Counted from the stretch's first letter, positions 34,567 to 42,818 are shown. The stretch is DNA of 64,000 nt from Streptosporangium subroseum (GCF_900188345.1 NZ_FZOD01000016.1:62001-126000); one strand, 5' to 3'. The notes: generated from the sequence alone by a model not told the origin. A program made the numbers and translations.

Positions 34567-34610
34567 CTACATTTGTCCGCTCTGTGGAAACCTCGGAGGG
34601 AGTCGGCCGG

Positions 34611-34910
34611 ATGGCAGGTCTTGATCTTCACTTCGACGCGCTTGAGCAGTGCCGGACGGCCACGAACAAAGTGGTCAAGCAGTTTCGCGCGCTGAGCGGC
34701 CTGTATCCCGCCCAGGGAAGCGACTCCTCCATCTTCGGAAAGCTGGCCGACTCCTCCGCGCTGGCCACGGCCCTCGACGACGTCGAGAAGACGATCGACA
34801 GCGAGCTCGGCAGCGTCACGAGCAAGCTCGACGCGGTCGAGCGGGCCCTGGACGACGTGCAACGCAACGTCCGCAAGGCCGACAACCCCGACGGGACAAA
34901 GCCGTCATGA
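34611..34910 (+). CDS. WXG-like small protein (99 aa) upstream of transglycosylase
   Basis: 99 residues. Two helices (ALEQCRTATNKVVKQFRALS and VEKTIDSELGSVTSKLDAVERALDDVQ) with a loop between them (YPAQGSDSSIFG) in place of the WXG turn. The size and hairpin fit the small-partner class of the locus. GGAGGG lies ten bases before the ATG; a longer in-frame ORF from 34398 has no such support. The stop overlaps the start of the transglycosylase gene (ATGA). Confidence 0.65.
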   Translation: MAGLDLHFDALEQCRTATNKVVKQFRALSGLYPAQGSDSSIFGKLADSSALATALDDVEKTIDSELGSVTSKLDAVERALDDVQRNVRKADNPDGTKPS

Positions 34911-36019
34911 GCCTGGCCGACAGCGTCTCCATGCTGCCGGGTGGCGGCGAACTGTCCGGCTTCGCGAGCAAGCTCGCCGGCGGCAATCCCACCGCGATCC
35001 GTGCGGTCGCGACCCGCTGGCGCGGCGCGGCGGGCAAGGTGAACGAATACGCCGGCGACCTCGGCGCCGCGGTCAACACGGTCGACGCCGCCTGGCAGGG
35101 CAAGTCCTCCGAGGCCTTCGGCACTTACATGCGAAAGTACGGCAAGGCCGGTGAGGCGCTCCACGACGCGCTGTCGAACTGCGCGAGCTCTCTCGACACG
35201 GCGGCCACCGCGCTGGAGACCGCAAAGTCCGAGGTCGACGCCACCTGCGGCAGCCTCCTCGAGATAAAGGACGTCGTCACCTACCTCAACAGCACGTCAC
35301 CCGAGGAGCGGAAGAAGCTCGAACCGAGTGTCGCGTCGTCGGTCAGTGGCGCCACCTCCTACGCCCGCATCTCTTTCACGGCCGCCGAGAATGCCGTGAC
35401 CAAGGCCTTGGGCGACATCACAAAACAGATGGAGAACAGGCCCCTCTCCTTTGTCGGCTCCTACATCGGGGCACCCGGTGAGCAGACGTTCCTGCCCCAG
35501 CCGGGCCACCCCTTCCTCTGGGAGCGGACCGCGAGTTACGGCCAGGCCGGCGGCCCGGACGGCGACGGGCCCGGTGGCGCCGGCGGCAACGGTTCGGGAG
35601 GCGGCTTCGGCGGTTACGGGCCGAGCGGCCCTCCCCCGCCCGGCGGCGGCCCCGCGCCCAGCGGCAAGGTCAAGGAGTGGATCGACCAGGCGATCGAGAT
35701 CCTCAAGGATCAGGGATATCCCGTCGAGAAGATGAATCCGAACGACATCTGGATGATCATCCAGCACGAGTCAGGCGGGAATCCAAACGCGATCAACGAG
35801 TGGGACTCCAACGCGGCGGCGGGGCACCCGTCCAAGGGCCTGATGCAGACCATCGACCCGACCTTCGACAGCCACAAACTGCCCGGGCACGGCGATATCT
35901 ACAACCCCGTGGACAACATCATCGCCGGGGTCCGCTACGCCATCGACCGCTACGGCTCGGTCTCCAACGTGCCCGGCGTGGTCGGATCGAAGACCGGCAG
36001 CGGCTACGTCGGCTACTGA
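34907..36019 (+). CDS. WXG100 domain fused to lytic transglycosylase (SLT)
   Basis: 370 residues. Residues ~25-120 form a WXG100 hairpin with Trp63 (AAWQGKSSEAF). A Gly/Pro linker (about 205-255) leads to a soluble lytic transglycosylase domain with catalytic Glu288 in IIQHESGGNPNA and the SKGLMQTIDPTF and YNPVDNIIAGVRYAIDRYGS motifs. The WXG part would route a peptidoglycan-cleaving enzyme through the T7SS in place of Sec. It could open the wall for the machinery or act on competitors. Start coupled to the preceding small gene by ATGA. Confidence 0.9.
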   Translation: MSLADSVSMLPGGGELSGFASKLAGGNPTAIRAVATRWRGAAGKVNEYAGDLGAAVNTVDAAWQGKSSEAFGTYMRKYGKAGEALHDALSNCASSLDTAATALETAKSEVDATCGSLLEIKDVVTYLNSTSPEERKKLEPSVASSVSGATSYARISFTAAENAVTKALGDITKQMENRPLSFVGSYIGAPGEQTFLPQPGHPFLWERTASYGQAGGPDGDGPGGAGGNGSGGGFGGYGPSGPPPPGGGPAPSGKVKEWIDQAIEILKDQGYPVEKMNPNDIWMIIQHESGGNPNAINEWDSNAAAGHPSKGLMQTIDPTFDSHKLPGHGDIYNPVDNIIAGVRYAIDRYGSVSNVPGVVGSKTGSGYVGY

Positions 36020-36076
36020 CGGCGATTCCCGTCGAAGACCGGTAACGGCCCCGTCGGCCACGGGCGGCGATTACCG
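35987..36076. repeat. 45-bp tandem duplication of the transglycosylase 3' end
   Basis: 35987-36031 (TCGAAGACCGGCAGCGG..., containing the last nine sense codons and the stop) is repeated at 36032-36076 (TCGAAGACCGGTAACGG...) with 37 of 45 positions the same by eye. In the second copy the position of the stop reads GGG. Confidence 0.85.
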
Positions 36077-36094
36077 GCGATCTAAAATGTGGTG

Positions 36095-36736
36095 ATGAAG
36101 CTCACGAAGTTAATCCACGCGTGTGTTCGCCTGGAGAAGGGCGACTCGATCCTGGTCATCGACCCGGGATCCTTCGGTGAGGAGTCCGCGCTGGACGGCG
36201 CGGATGCCGTTCTCATCACCCACGAGCACTTCGACCACCTCGACCCCGACCGGCTGCGCGGGGCGGCCCAGGCCAACCCGTCGCTGGAGATCTGGACCAA
36301 CGAGAGTGTGGCCGCCCAGCTGACCGACGTCCCGGCGAAGGTCCAGGTCGTACGGCACGGCGACGCCTTCGACACGGCGGGCTTCGGGGTGAAGGTCTTC
36401 GGCGAGCGGCACGCCCCCGTCCACCCGGACATCCCGATCATCGCCAACACCGGCTTCCTGGTGGACGATGAGGCCTTCTATCCGGGCGACGCGCTGACCG
36501 TTCCCGGGGTCGAGGTGCCCACGCTGCTGGTGCCGACCAACGCGCCGTGGATGAAGGGTGTCGAGATGATCGCCTATCTGCGCGAGGTCCGGCCCGCACG
36601 GGCGTTCTCCATGCATGACGGCCTGCTCAACGACATCGGCCTCAGGATCATCGACAGCTGGCTGGAGATGGAGTCGGAGAAGCAGAAGGCCGAAATGCGC
36701 CGCCTCAAGCCGGGCGAGTCGGTCACGCTTCCCTAG
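36095..36736 (+). CDS. MBL-fold metal-dependent hydrolase
   Basis: 213 residues from the ATG at 36095. The metal motif THEHFDH is at residues 42-48; the C-terminal part has an aspartate/histidine pair (SMHDGLLND). It resembles UlaG/YtnP-like small hydrolases of unknown substrate. A TAAAAT element (36083-36088) lies seven bases before the ATG, so the mRNA may be leaderless. It is the first gene beyond the T7SS island. Confidence 0.85.
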   Translation: MKLTKLIHACVRLEKGDSILVIDPGSFGEESALDGADAVLITHEHFDHLDPDRLRGAAQANPSLEIWTNESVAAQLTDVPAKVQVVRHGDAFDTAGFGVKVFGERHAPVHPDIPIIANTGFLVDDEAFYPGDALTVPGVEVPTLLVPTNAPWMKGVEMIAYLREVRPARAFSMHDGLLNDIGLRIIDSWLEMESEKQKAEMRRLKPGESVTLP

Positions 36737-36871
36737 CCGATCACGCCGCCGGCGAACGTCTCGGGGACCACCGCCAGGCCGGCCCCCTGGGACCGCCGCC
36801 CGGAGATCGCGCCGGCTCGCTTGGGGACCGTCGCCGGGTTGACGCGGGTGCGCCGAGGCCCCGGATCCCGG

Positions 36872-37942
36872 TCAGGCCGCGGAGGCGATGGTCGCCGAGC
36901 CGACCACGGTGTCGTCCAGATAGAACACCGCGGCCTGGCCTGCGGCGACCCCGGTGGCGGGCGCGTCCAGCGTGATGTGGACCTCGTCGCCGGAGAGCTG
37001 GGCGCGGCAGCCGTACACCTCGCCGTGGGCACGGAGCTGGACCATGCAGGCCAGCGGCTCGCGGGGCGCGTCCACCGGGCCGTTCCAAACCGGGCGCCCG
37101 GCCACGATGCTCGTGACCTCCAGGGACGAGCGCGGGCCGACCGTGACCGTGTTGGAGACCGGCTCGATGGACAGCACATAGCGCGGGCGGCCGTCGGCCG
37201 TCGGGCGGTCGATGTGCAGGCCCTTGCGCTGGCCGACGGTGAAGCCGAAGGAACCCTCGTGCTTGCCGAGGACCTCGCCGGACTCGTCGACGATCGGGCC
37301 CTGCGCCGCGCCGAGCCGCTTCTCCAGGAAGCCGCGGGTGTCGCCGTCGGCGATGAAGCAGATGTCGTGGCTGTCGGGCTTGTCGGCCACCATGAGCCCT
37401 CGCCGCGCGGCCTCCTCGCGGACCTGGGCCTTGGTGGAGTCGCCCAGCGGGAAGATCGCATGCTTGAGCTGGCCCCTGGTGAGCACGCCCAGGACGTAGG
37501 ACTGGTCCTTGCCCTGGTCGGGACTGCGGCTCAGCACGCCGTCGGCGATCCGCGCGTGGTGGCCGGTGGCCACCGCGTCGAAGCCCAGCGCGAGGGCGCG
37601 ATCGAGCACCGCCTCGAACTTGATCTTCTCGTTGCAGCGCAGGCACGGATTGGGCGTACGGCCGGCCGCGTACTCGCTGACGAAGTCCTCGACCACGTCG
37701 CGGTGGAACCGTTCGGCCATGTCCCAGATGTAGAAGGGGATGCCGATCACGTCGGCGGCCCTGCGGGCGTCCCGCGAATCCTCGATCGTGCAGCACCCGC
37801 GGGCGCCGGTCCGATAGGACTGCGGGTTGGAGGAGAGGGCCAGATGGACCCCGGTGACGTCATGTCCCGCCTCGGCGATGCGGGCGGCCGCCACGGCGGA
37901 GTCGACGCCGCCGGACATGGCGGCAAGCACACGAAGAGTCAT
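36872..37942 (-). CDS. mnmA: tRNA-specific 2-thiouridylase MnmA
   Basis: 356 residues. The PP-loop SGGVDS at residues 10-15 binds ATP. The catalytic cysteines lie in NPCLRCNEKIKF and DSHDICFI, and the GHHARI and PDQGKDQSYVL segments are standard. It makes 2-thiouridine at the wobble position of tRNA for Lys, Glu and Gln, taking sulfur from a cysteine desulfurase; such an enzyme is encoded 4 kb away at 41655. Only GGGG lies just before the ATG. A four-copy repeat array begins nine bases upstream. Confidence 0.96.
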   Translation of the reverse strand: MTLRVLAAMSGGVDSAVAAARIAEAGHDVTGVHLALSSNPQSYRTGARGCCTIEDSRDARRAADVIGIPFYIWDMAERFHRDVVEDFVSEYAAGRTPNPCLRCNEKIKFEAVLDRALALGFDAVATGHHARIADGVLSRSPDQGKDQSYVLGVLTRGQLKHAIFPLGDSTKAQVREEAARRGLMVADKPDSHDICFIADGDTRGFLEKRLGAAQGPIVDESGEVLGKHEGSFGFTVGQRKGLHIDRPTADGRPRYVLSIEPVSNTVTVGPRSSLEVTSIVAGRPVWNGPVDAPREPLACMVQLRAHGEVYGCRAQLSGDEVHITLDAPATGVAAGQAAVFYLDDTVVGSATIASAA

Positions 37943-37951
37943 AACCCCTTG

Positions 37952-38138
37952 AGCGTACCCGCGTTGGCGCGCGCCCCGTCAGATCGGGAGAATCCGCAGA
38001 GCGTACCCACGCCGGCGTGGACCCTCGGGCCGGGAGAATCCGCACGGCGTACCCGCGCCGGCGTGAGCCCTCGGGCCGGATGAGTCCGCGGAGCGTATCC
38101 ACGTTGGCGTGCGCCCCGTCCGGCTGGAAGAATCCGGG
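37952..38138. repeat. Four tandem 46-48-bp repeats between mnmA and the DUF695 gene
   Basis: Units start AGCGTACCCGCG (37952), AGCGTACCCACG (38000), GGCGTACCCGCG (38046) and AGCGTATCCACG (38092), each followed by TTGGCG or CCGGCG and later GGGAGAATCCGC-like sequence. On the mnmA strand each unit ends with TACGC(T), a -10-like hexamer. A single related element occurs at 42853 upstream of the cysteine desulfurase gene. Confidence 0.85.
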
Positions 38139-38141
38139 GTC

Positions 38142-39188
38142 ATGCGACTGTTCGGACGTAAGAGCGAAGCCGACGCCGGTCCGGCCGAGGGTATCGGTGA
38201 ATTCTGGACGTGGTGGGCGGAGGCGAGGCCCGAGCTGGACACCATGGTCGCCGCCGGCGAGACCGACCGCACGGCCGAGCTGATCGGCCCCGCGGTCCAG
38301 GCCGTCCATCCCTCCCTGGTGTGGGAGATCACCGCGGGGCTGAGCGCCGACCGGGCCCTCGTGGTCACCGCCGCCGGTGATCCCGAGCTGCGTGCCGTCG
38401 CGCACCGCTGGGCCGCCGCCGCTCCGGCCGCCGACGCCCTGTGGGAGTTCCACCCGTCCAGGTGGGCCAACCCGCAGGCCATGGACCTTACACTCGACGT
38501 GGACGGCTACGAGTTCACCCTGGACAAGCTCATGCTGGGACTGCGCGTCCCGCACGGCAGCCTCCGCATCGAGGTGATCGCCTACCACCCGAGCTTCACC
38601 ATCATGGACGACGACACCAGGACCGAGGCGACCCTGCTCGCCCTCGACTGGATCCTCGGCGAGGACGACGTGGCCCGCTGGGTGGGCGACGTCTCCGCCT
38701 CGGCGTTCGAGCCGATCGACGCCGTGCCCGCCGTGCACCTGCCGGGCGTGGTCGCCGATCTGGCCTCCGGCCACCAGGGCGAGCAGTGGGCGCTGATGGA
38801 GGGCGAGACCGCCACCGGGGCCCGGCTGTCCGCCACCGTCCGCTACCCGCTCCGCCCGGTCGACTATCCGCTGTTCGACCGGCACATCACCATCACGCTG
38901 CCCTACACGCACCGCGACGGCGACGGGCTGCCCATCGGCCCCTCCCTGGAGGCGCTGAGCGACTTCGAGAGGCGCCTGGCCGGGCAGATCGGCAGGCTGA
39001 CCGGCAGCGCCGTCCTCGCCGCGCACATGAGCGCCGAGGGCCAGCGGACGTTCCACGTCTACGCGGACCCGGCGGGCGACGCGGCCGCCCACCTCGCGAA
39101 GCTGATCGCGAGCTGGAAGGACGGCCATCCCAGGACGGACGTGGCCGACGACCCCGGCTGGATCATGATCTCGCCCTTCCTGAGCTGA
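38142..39188 (+). CDS. DUF695 domain protein of unknown function
   Basis: 348 residues from the ATG at 38142. The N-terminal half has a conserved actinobacterial pattern (EFWTWWAEARPELD, LWEFHPSRWANP). The C-terminal half fits DUF695 (ITITLPYTHRDGDGLPIGP, LSDFERRLAGQI, GQRTFHVYAD). No catalytic motif seen. It is divergent from mnmA across the repeat array, and a gene like it is often found near mnmA in relatives (from memory). Confidence 0.7.
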   Translation: MRLFGRKSEADAGPAEGIGEFWTWWAEARPELDTMVAAGETDRTAELIGPAVQAVHPSLVWEITAGLSADRALVVTAAGDPELRAVAHRWAAAAPAADALWEFHPSRWANPQAMDLTLDVDGYEFTLDKLMLGLRVPHGSLRIEVIAYHPSFTIMDDDTRTEATLLALDWILGEDDVARWVGDVSASAFEPIDAVPAVHLPGVVADLASGHQGEQWALMEGETATGARLSATVRYPLRPVDYPLFDRHITITLPYTHRDGDGLPIGPSLEALSDFERRLAGQIGRLTGSAVLAAHMSAEGQRTFHVYADPAGDAAAHLAKLIASWKDGHPRTDVADDPGWIMISPFLS

Positions 39189-39484
39189 CAGCCCCGACTG
39201 TACGAACGAATGGGTTTCAGTGAGATATGCGGTTGCCACCACCGCACCGCAGAGTGAGCCCCAGGCTCGGCATCCTTCGGATACGGTCACACACGATCAC
39301 GGCCACTCGCTGACGCGGGCGATGTGCGAGGTCGCCCCGCAGCGGGTTTTCCGCGCACCGGCGGCTTGCCGAGACGCGCGAAGGCGGATCGACCTTTTTT
39401 AAAATGCGAGGGAACGTTTCGCTCCTTCTCCTCCTCCTTGTTGATGACGGCACATTTTGTGACGAAAAACATGAGGAGAAGCTC
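39189..39484. other. Gap before the epoxide-hydrolase-like gene
   Basis: About 300 bases. An AT-rich core (CCTTTTTTAAAATG, 39391-39404; later CATTTTGTGACGAAAAAC) is probably the promoter region of the downstream gene. An ATG at 39404 is in frame but would add a 27-residue leader with no family match. No other gene seen. Confidence 0.45.
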
Positions 39485-40447
39485 GTGAATGACGTAGATG
39501 TGACGACGGTGGACGGCAGCCGGCGATGGTCGCCGGACGGCGTCACCCAGGGCGGTGATGGGCGTGCCATCCCGGCGGTGGACGGGGTTCGGCACCGGTT
39601 CGTGGATACGCCACGGCTCCGCTTTCACGTCGCGGAAGCCGGCTCGGGTGAGCCCGTACTGCTGCTGCACGGCTGGCCGCAGCACTGGTGGGCGTGGCGC
39701 AAGGTGATTCCGCTGCTCGCCGGTGACCACAGGGTCATCTGCCCGGACCTGCGTGGTTTCGGATGGACGGACGCGCCGCGGTCGGGCTACCGGACCGAGG
39801 AGCTGGTCGACGATCTCATCGCACTGCTCGACGTGATGGGGCTGGAGCGCGTGCTCGTGGTGGGCCATGACGTTGGTGGGCGGGTCGGTTTCCACCTGAG
39901 CCTGCGTGATCCCACGCGAGTGCGCCGGCTGGTCACGTTGAACGCGGTGCACCCGTACTGGAGTGCGCGCTCGATGAAGGCCTCGGGCGCGTGGCGGTCA
40001 TGGTGGACGCCGCTGGTGGAGACCCCGCTGCTGGGTCGCCGGGTCGTACGGCACCTGCCGGCCTTCACCCGGATGATGCTCCGGCTCGGCGCGGTCGACC
40101 GTGACGTCCTGTCGCCGGACGAGGTCGCGGAGTACGTCGCGGCCACACGTGAGCCCGCGCGGGCCAGGGCCGGCGAGCGGTTGATGTACGAGTTCGCCTA
40201 TCACGAGATCATCCCGACGCTGAGGGGTCGTAACCGCTCCCGTCGGCTGACGGTGCCGACGTTGATGCTCAACGGTGAGCGGGACGTGCGTCTCTCACCG
40301 CACTCACTGGGCGGCTGGGAGCCCTATGCGGACGACCTCCGTATCCGCGTGGTGCCCGGTGGCGGACATATGCTCGCCGAGCAGCACCCCGACCTCGTGG
40401 CCGAGGAGATCCTCGCGTTCTTCGCAACCGGGCGGCAGCCCGGTTAG
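39485..40447 (+). CDS. Alpha/beta hydrolase, epoxide-hydrolase-like
   Basis: 320 residues from the GTG at 39485, which has GGAG nine bases upstream. The oxyanion region LLHGWPQHWWAW, the nucleophile elbow GHDVGG with Asp as in epoxide hydrolases and haloalkane dehalogenases, the acid in LNGERDVR and the His in GGGHMLAEQHP give a complete catalytic set. Soluble. Followed 96 bases later by an ECF sigma gene on the same strand. Substrate unknown. Confidence 0.88.
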   Translation: MNDVDVTTVDGSRRWSPDGVTQGGDGRAIPAVDGVRHRFVDTPRLRFHVAEAGSGEPVLLLHGWPQHWWAWRKVIPLLAGDHRVICPDLRGFGWTDAPRSGYRTEELVDDLIALLDVMGLERVLVVGHDVGGRVGFHLSLRDPTRVRRLVTLNAVHPYWSARSMKASGAWRSWWTPLVETPLLGRRVVRHLPAFTRMMLRLGAVDRDVLSPDEVAEYVAATREPARARAGERLMYEFAYHEIIPTLRGRNRSRRLTVPTLMLNGERDVRLSPHSLGGWEPYADDLRIRVVPGGGHMLAEQHPDLVAEEILAFFATGRQPG

Positions 40448-40543
40448 TGCGCCGGGCGCCCCGGCCTGGCCGGCCCGTACGGGGATCGCACGGACGGCAG
40501 ATCCTCGCAGACGCACCCGGACAACGGATTCTCGCGGACAGAT

Positions 40544-41083
40544 ATGAGATCGATGCACACCGACACGTCACAGCGCTGGGGGGACGACGTGGAGCTCGCC
40601 GATCTGGTGCGGGCCGCGCAACGCGGCGACACGCGCGCGATGAGCGAACTGCTCGACCGGCTCGCGCCCTACGTCGGCCGCCTGTGCGGCCCGATCGCCC
40701 TCCAGGACGGCCCCGACGCGGCGCAGGAGACGCTGACCACCGTGTTCCGCGAGCTACGCCGTCTGCGCGACCCCGCCGCCCTCTACGGCTGGGTCCGCAT
40801 GATCGCTGTTCGCGAGGCGGTGCGCATGGCGCGACGCACCCCTCGCTGCACGGATGCCGAGTCCTATGAGGAGGTGCCCGCCCGGGGAGATCCGCAGCTG
40901 GCCACGGACATCCGCGATGTCCTGAACCGGCTGTCCCCGGAGCACCGGGCGGTGCTGGTCCTGCGCGACCTGGAAGGGCTCGACGAGAAAACGGTGGGCA
41001 ACCTGCTGGCAATCGAGGTCGGAACGGTCAAGTCACGGCTGCACCGAGCACGCGACAACTTCAGGAAGGTGTGGGGACGATGA
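40544..41083 (+). CDS. ECF sigma factor
   Basis: 179 residues with sigma region 2 (ELADLVRAAQRGDTRAMSELL, DAAQETLTTVFRELRRLRDP) and region 4 (LSPEHRAVLVLRDLEGLDEKTVG, VGTVKSRLHRARDNFRKVWGR). Other starts are possible: ATG 40553, or GTG 40589, which follows GGGGGG and begins at the conserved ELADLV. It overlaps the next gene by four bases; no anti-sigma protein or zinc-binding domain is adjacent, so regulation may involve the START-like partner (inference). Confidence 0.88.
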   Translation: MRSMHTDTSQRWGDDVELADLVRAAQRGDTRAMSELLDRLAPYVGRLCGPIALQDGPDAAQETLTTVFRELRRLRDPAALYGWVRMIAVREAVRMARRTPRCTDAESYEEVPARGDPQLATDIRDVLNRLSPEHRAVLVLRDLEGLDEKTVGNLLAIEVGTVKSRLHRARDNFRKVWGR

Positions 41084-41559
41084 GTCAGGACTGGCCCGTA
41101 GCCGAGCTGGATCCCGTGCGACGGCTACGCGTCATGGCCGCCGCGAACCCCGGCGCCATGTTCGGTGAGACCGTCATCCCCGCGCGGTTCGAGCAGGTGT
41201 GGGCCGTCGCCGGCGACCTCGAGGTCGAGCTACCGCGCCTGATCCACGACATCCGCAGCGCCCGGGTCACCGTCCGTGACGGCGATCGGCTCGAGGTGCG
41301 GGCACGCGGACACCTTGGGCAACGCGCCCGATTCGACGTGGTCCTACGTCCCGGGTGGTGCTGGATGCAGAGCCGATACCTCCTTGGAGGAATGGCCGCC
41401 GCACCGCACCCGGACGGCACCCGGTTCGCCTTCCTCGGCGGCCTCCGGCTACCGGGCATCCGCGTCCTTCACCCGCTCCTCGAACGCGTGGCGCAGCCAC
41501 TGGTCGACGGTGCGCTCCACCGGCTCGAACTCGACGTACGGCGGCACCTCCAGCCGTGA
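41080..41559 (+). CDS. SRPBCC/START-like ligand-binding domain protein
   Basis: 159 residues, ATGA-coupled to the sigma factor. The pattern IPARFEQVWAVAGDLEVELPRLI, ARVTVRDGDRLEVRARG, PGWCWMQSRYLLGGMAA fits the helix-grip SRPBCC fold that binds small hydrophobic ligands. The coupling suggests that it modulates the sigma factor or serves the same response. Its last codons lie in a 70-bp tandem duplication. Confidence 0.65.
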   Translation: MSQDWPVAELDPVRRLRVMAAANPGAMFGETVIPARFEQVWAVAGDLEVELPRLIHDIRSARVTVRDGDRLEVRARGHLGQRARFDVVLRPGWCWMQSRYLLGGMAAAPHPDGTRFAFLGGLRLPGIRVLHPLLERVAQPLVDGALHRLELDVRRHLQP

Positions 41560-41671
41560 CGTCGCTCACCCGAGCCGGGGAGCGATCAGCTGAGACCCGC
41601 TCGGCGTACGGCGGCACCCCCGGCTGTGGCGTCACTCGCCCCGGCCGGGAGCGATCAGCTGAGACCCGCGC
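41533..41671. repeat. 70-bp tandem duplication spanning two convergent gene ends
   Basis: CGTACGGCGGCACCTCCAG at 41535 and CGTACGGCGGCACCCCCGG at 41605 start copies with a ~70-base period; both end GAGCGATCAGCTGAGACCCGC. Copy 1 contains the stop of the SRPBCC gene, and copy 2 contains the stop of the cysteine desulfurase gene on the other strand (TCAGCTGAGACC reads GGTCTCAGCTGA). Confidence 0.88.
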
Positions 41672-42818
41672 GGCGGGCGCGCTCGACGACCTGGCCGAGG
41701 ACCTCGGTCAGCCGGTCCACGTCGGCCATCGTGGAGGTGTGGCCGAGGGAGAAGCGGAGGGAGCCGCGCGCACGGACCGCGTCGGCGCCCATGGCGAGCA
41801 GCACGTGGGACGGCTGGGCCACCCCGGCCGAGCAGGCCGAGCCCGTGGAGCACTCCACGCCCTTGGCGTCCAGGAGCATGAGCAGGGCATCCCCCTCGCA
41901 GCCGGGGAAGGAGAAGTGCGCGTTGCCGGGGAGGCGGTTCACCGGATCGCCGTTGAGGATCACGTCGGGCACCGTCTGGCGGACCCTGCGGATCAGGTCG
42001 TCGCGGAGCTCGATCATCCGGGCCGAGGTCTCGATCCGGCGGGCCACCGCGGTCTGCACGGCCATGGCGAGACCGGCGACGGCGGGCGCGTCGAGCGTGC
42101 CCGAGCGCACGTCGCGCTCCTGTCCGCCACCGTGCAGCACCGGAACCGGATCCACCCCCCGGGCCAGCAGCAGCGCGCCGACGCCCATCGGGCCGCCGAC
42201 CTTGTGGCCGGAGAGCGTCAGCGCGTCGACTCCGGAGTCGGCGAACACCACCGGGATCTGGCCGACGGCCTGAACCGCGTCGGTGTGGAACGGGATGCCG
42301 TGGTCCCGGGCGATCGCGGCGAGCACCCGGACCGGCTGGATGGTGCCGACCTCGTTGTTGGCCCACATGACGCTGACCAGGGCCACGCTGTCCGGGTCGC
42401 GCTCGATGGCGTCACGGAGGGTCTGCGGGTGCACCCGGCCGAACTCGTCGACGTCGAGCAGCTCGACGGTCGCGCCCTGGCGGTCGCTCAGCCAGTGCGC
42501 CGGGTCCAGCATCGCGTGGTGCTCGATCGCGCTGATCAGGATCCGGGTCGCGCCGCAGGCGCGACGGGCCCAGTAGAGACCCTTGACGGCCAGGTTGTCG
42601 GCCTCGGTGCCGCCGGCGGTGAAGACGACCTCGCTGGGCCGGGCGCCGAGCGCGGCCGCGATGGTCTCCCGCGACTCCTCCACGACCTGGCGGACACGGC
42701 GGCCCGTGGCGTGCAGGGACGACGCGTTGCCGACCTGGCCGAGTTGGGCCGTCATCGCCTCAATCGCTTCGGGAAGCATCGGCGTGGTCGCCGCGTGATC
42801 TAGATAGGCGGACTTCAC
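41655..42818 (-). CDS. Cysteine desulfurase (class V aminotransferase, IscS/NifS type)
   Basis: 387 residues from the GTG at 42818, preceded by GGAGGGGAG. AYLDHAATTPM start, NASSLHATGR, TAGGTEADNLA, the PLP-binding Lys in LSGHKVGGPMG and the sulfur-carrying Cys in CSTGSACSAG are all present. It converts cysteine to alanine and a persulfide and, from its genomic neighbourhood, is the likely sulfur donor to MnmA. Longer in-frame starts up to 43031 would read into the TetR gene on the other strand. Confidence 0.93.
   Translation of the reverse strand: MKSAYLDHAATTPMLPEAIEAMTAQLGQVGNASSLHATGRRVRQVVEESRETIAAALGARPSEVVFTAGGTEADNLAVKGLYWARRACGATRILISAIEHHAMLDPAHWLSDRQGATVELLDVDEFGRVHPQTLRDAIERDPDSVALVSVMWANNEVGTIQPVRVLAAIARDHGIPFHTDAVQAVGQIPVVFADSGVDALTLSGHKVGGPMGVGALLLARGVDPVPVLHGGGQERDVRSGTLDAPAVAGLAMAVQTAVARRIETSARMIELRDDLIRRVRQTVPDVILNGDPVNRLPGNAHFSFPGCEGDALLMLLDAKGVECSTGSACSAGVAQPSHVLLAMGADAVRARGSLRFSLGHTSTMADVDRLTEVLGQVVERARRAGLS

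Larger units (their letters stand above)
34173..34610. other. Gap between eccC and the transglycosylase unit
   Basis: 438 bases. It contains a 13-base direct repeat (GCCGGACCTTCG at about 34201 and 34218), a short coding-like fragment (34255-34401, listed separately) and, near the right end, a promoter-like element and the leader of the 99-aa gene. Confidence 0.5.

Noticed and set aside
8437..36094. Prophage, integrative element or transposon carrying the T7SS island
   Set aside because: No integrase, transposase, terminal inverted repeat, tRNA or attachment-site repeat was found at either edge.
37952..38138. CRISPR-like array (four units)
   Set aside because: The units are contiguous and degenerate throughout, with no unique spacers and no cas genes; a simple tandem repeat.
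41355..42803. A 482-codon plus frame over the cysteine desulfurase gene
   Set aside because: Antisense shadow; the minus frame has the PLP lysine and catalytic cysteine.
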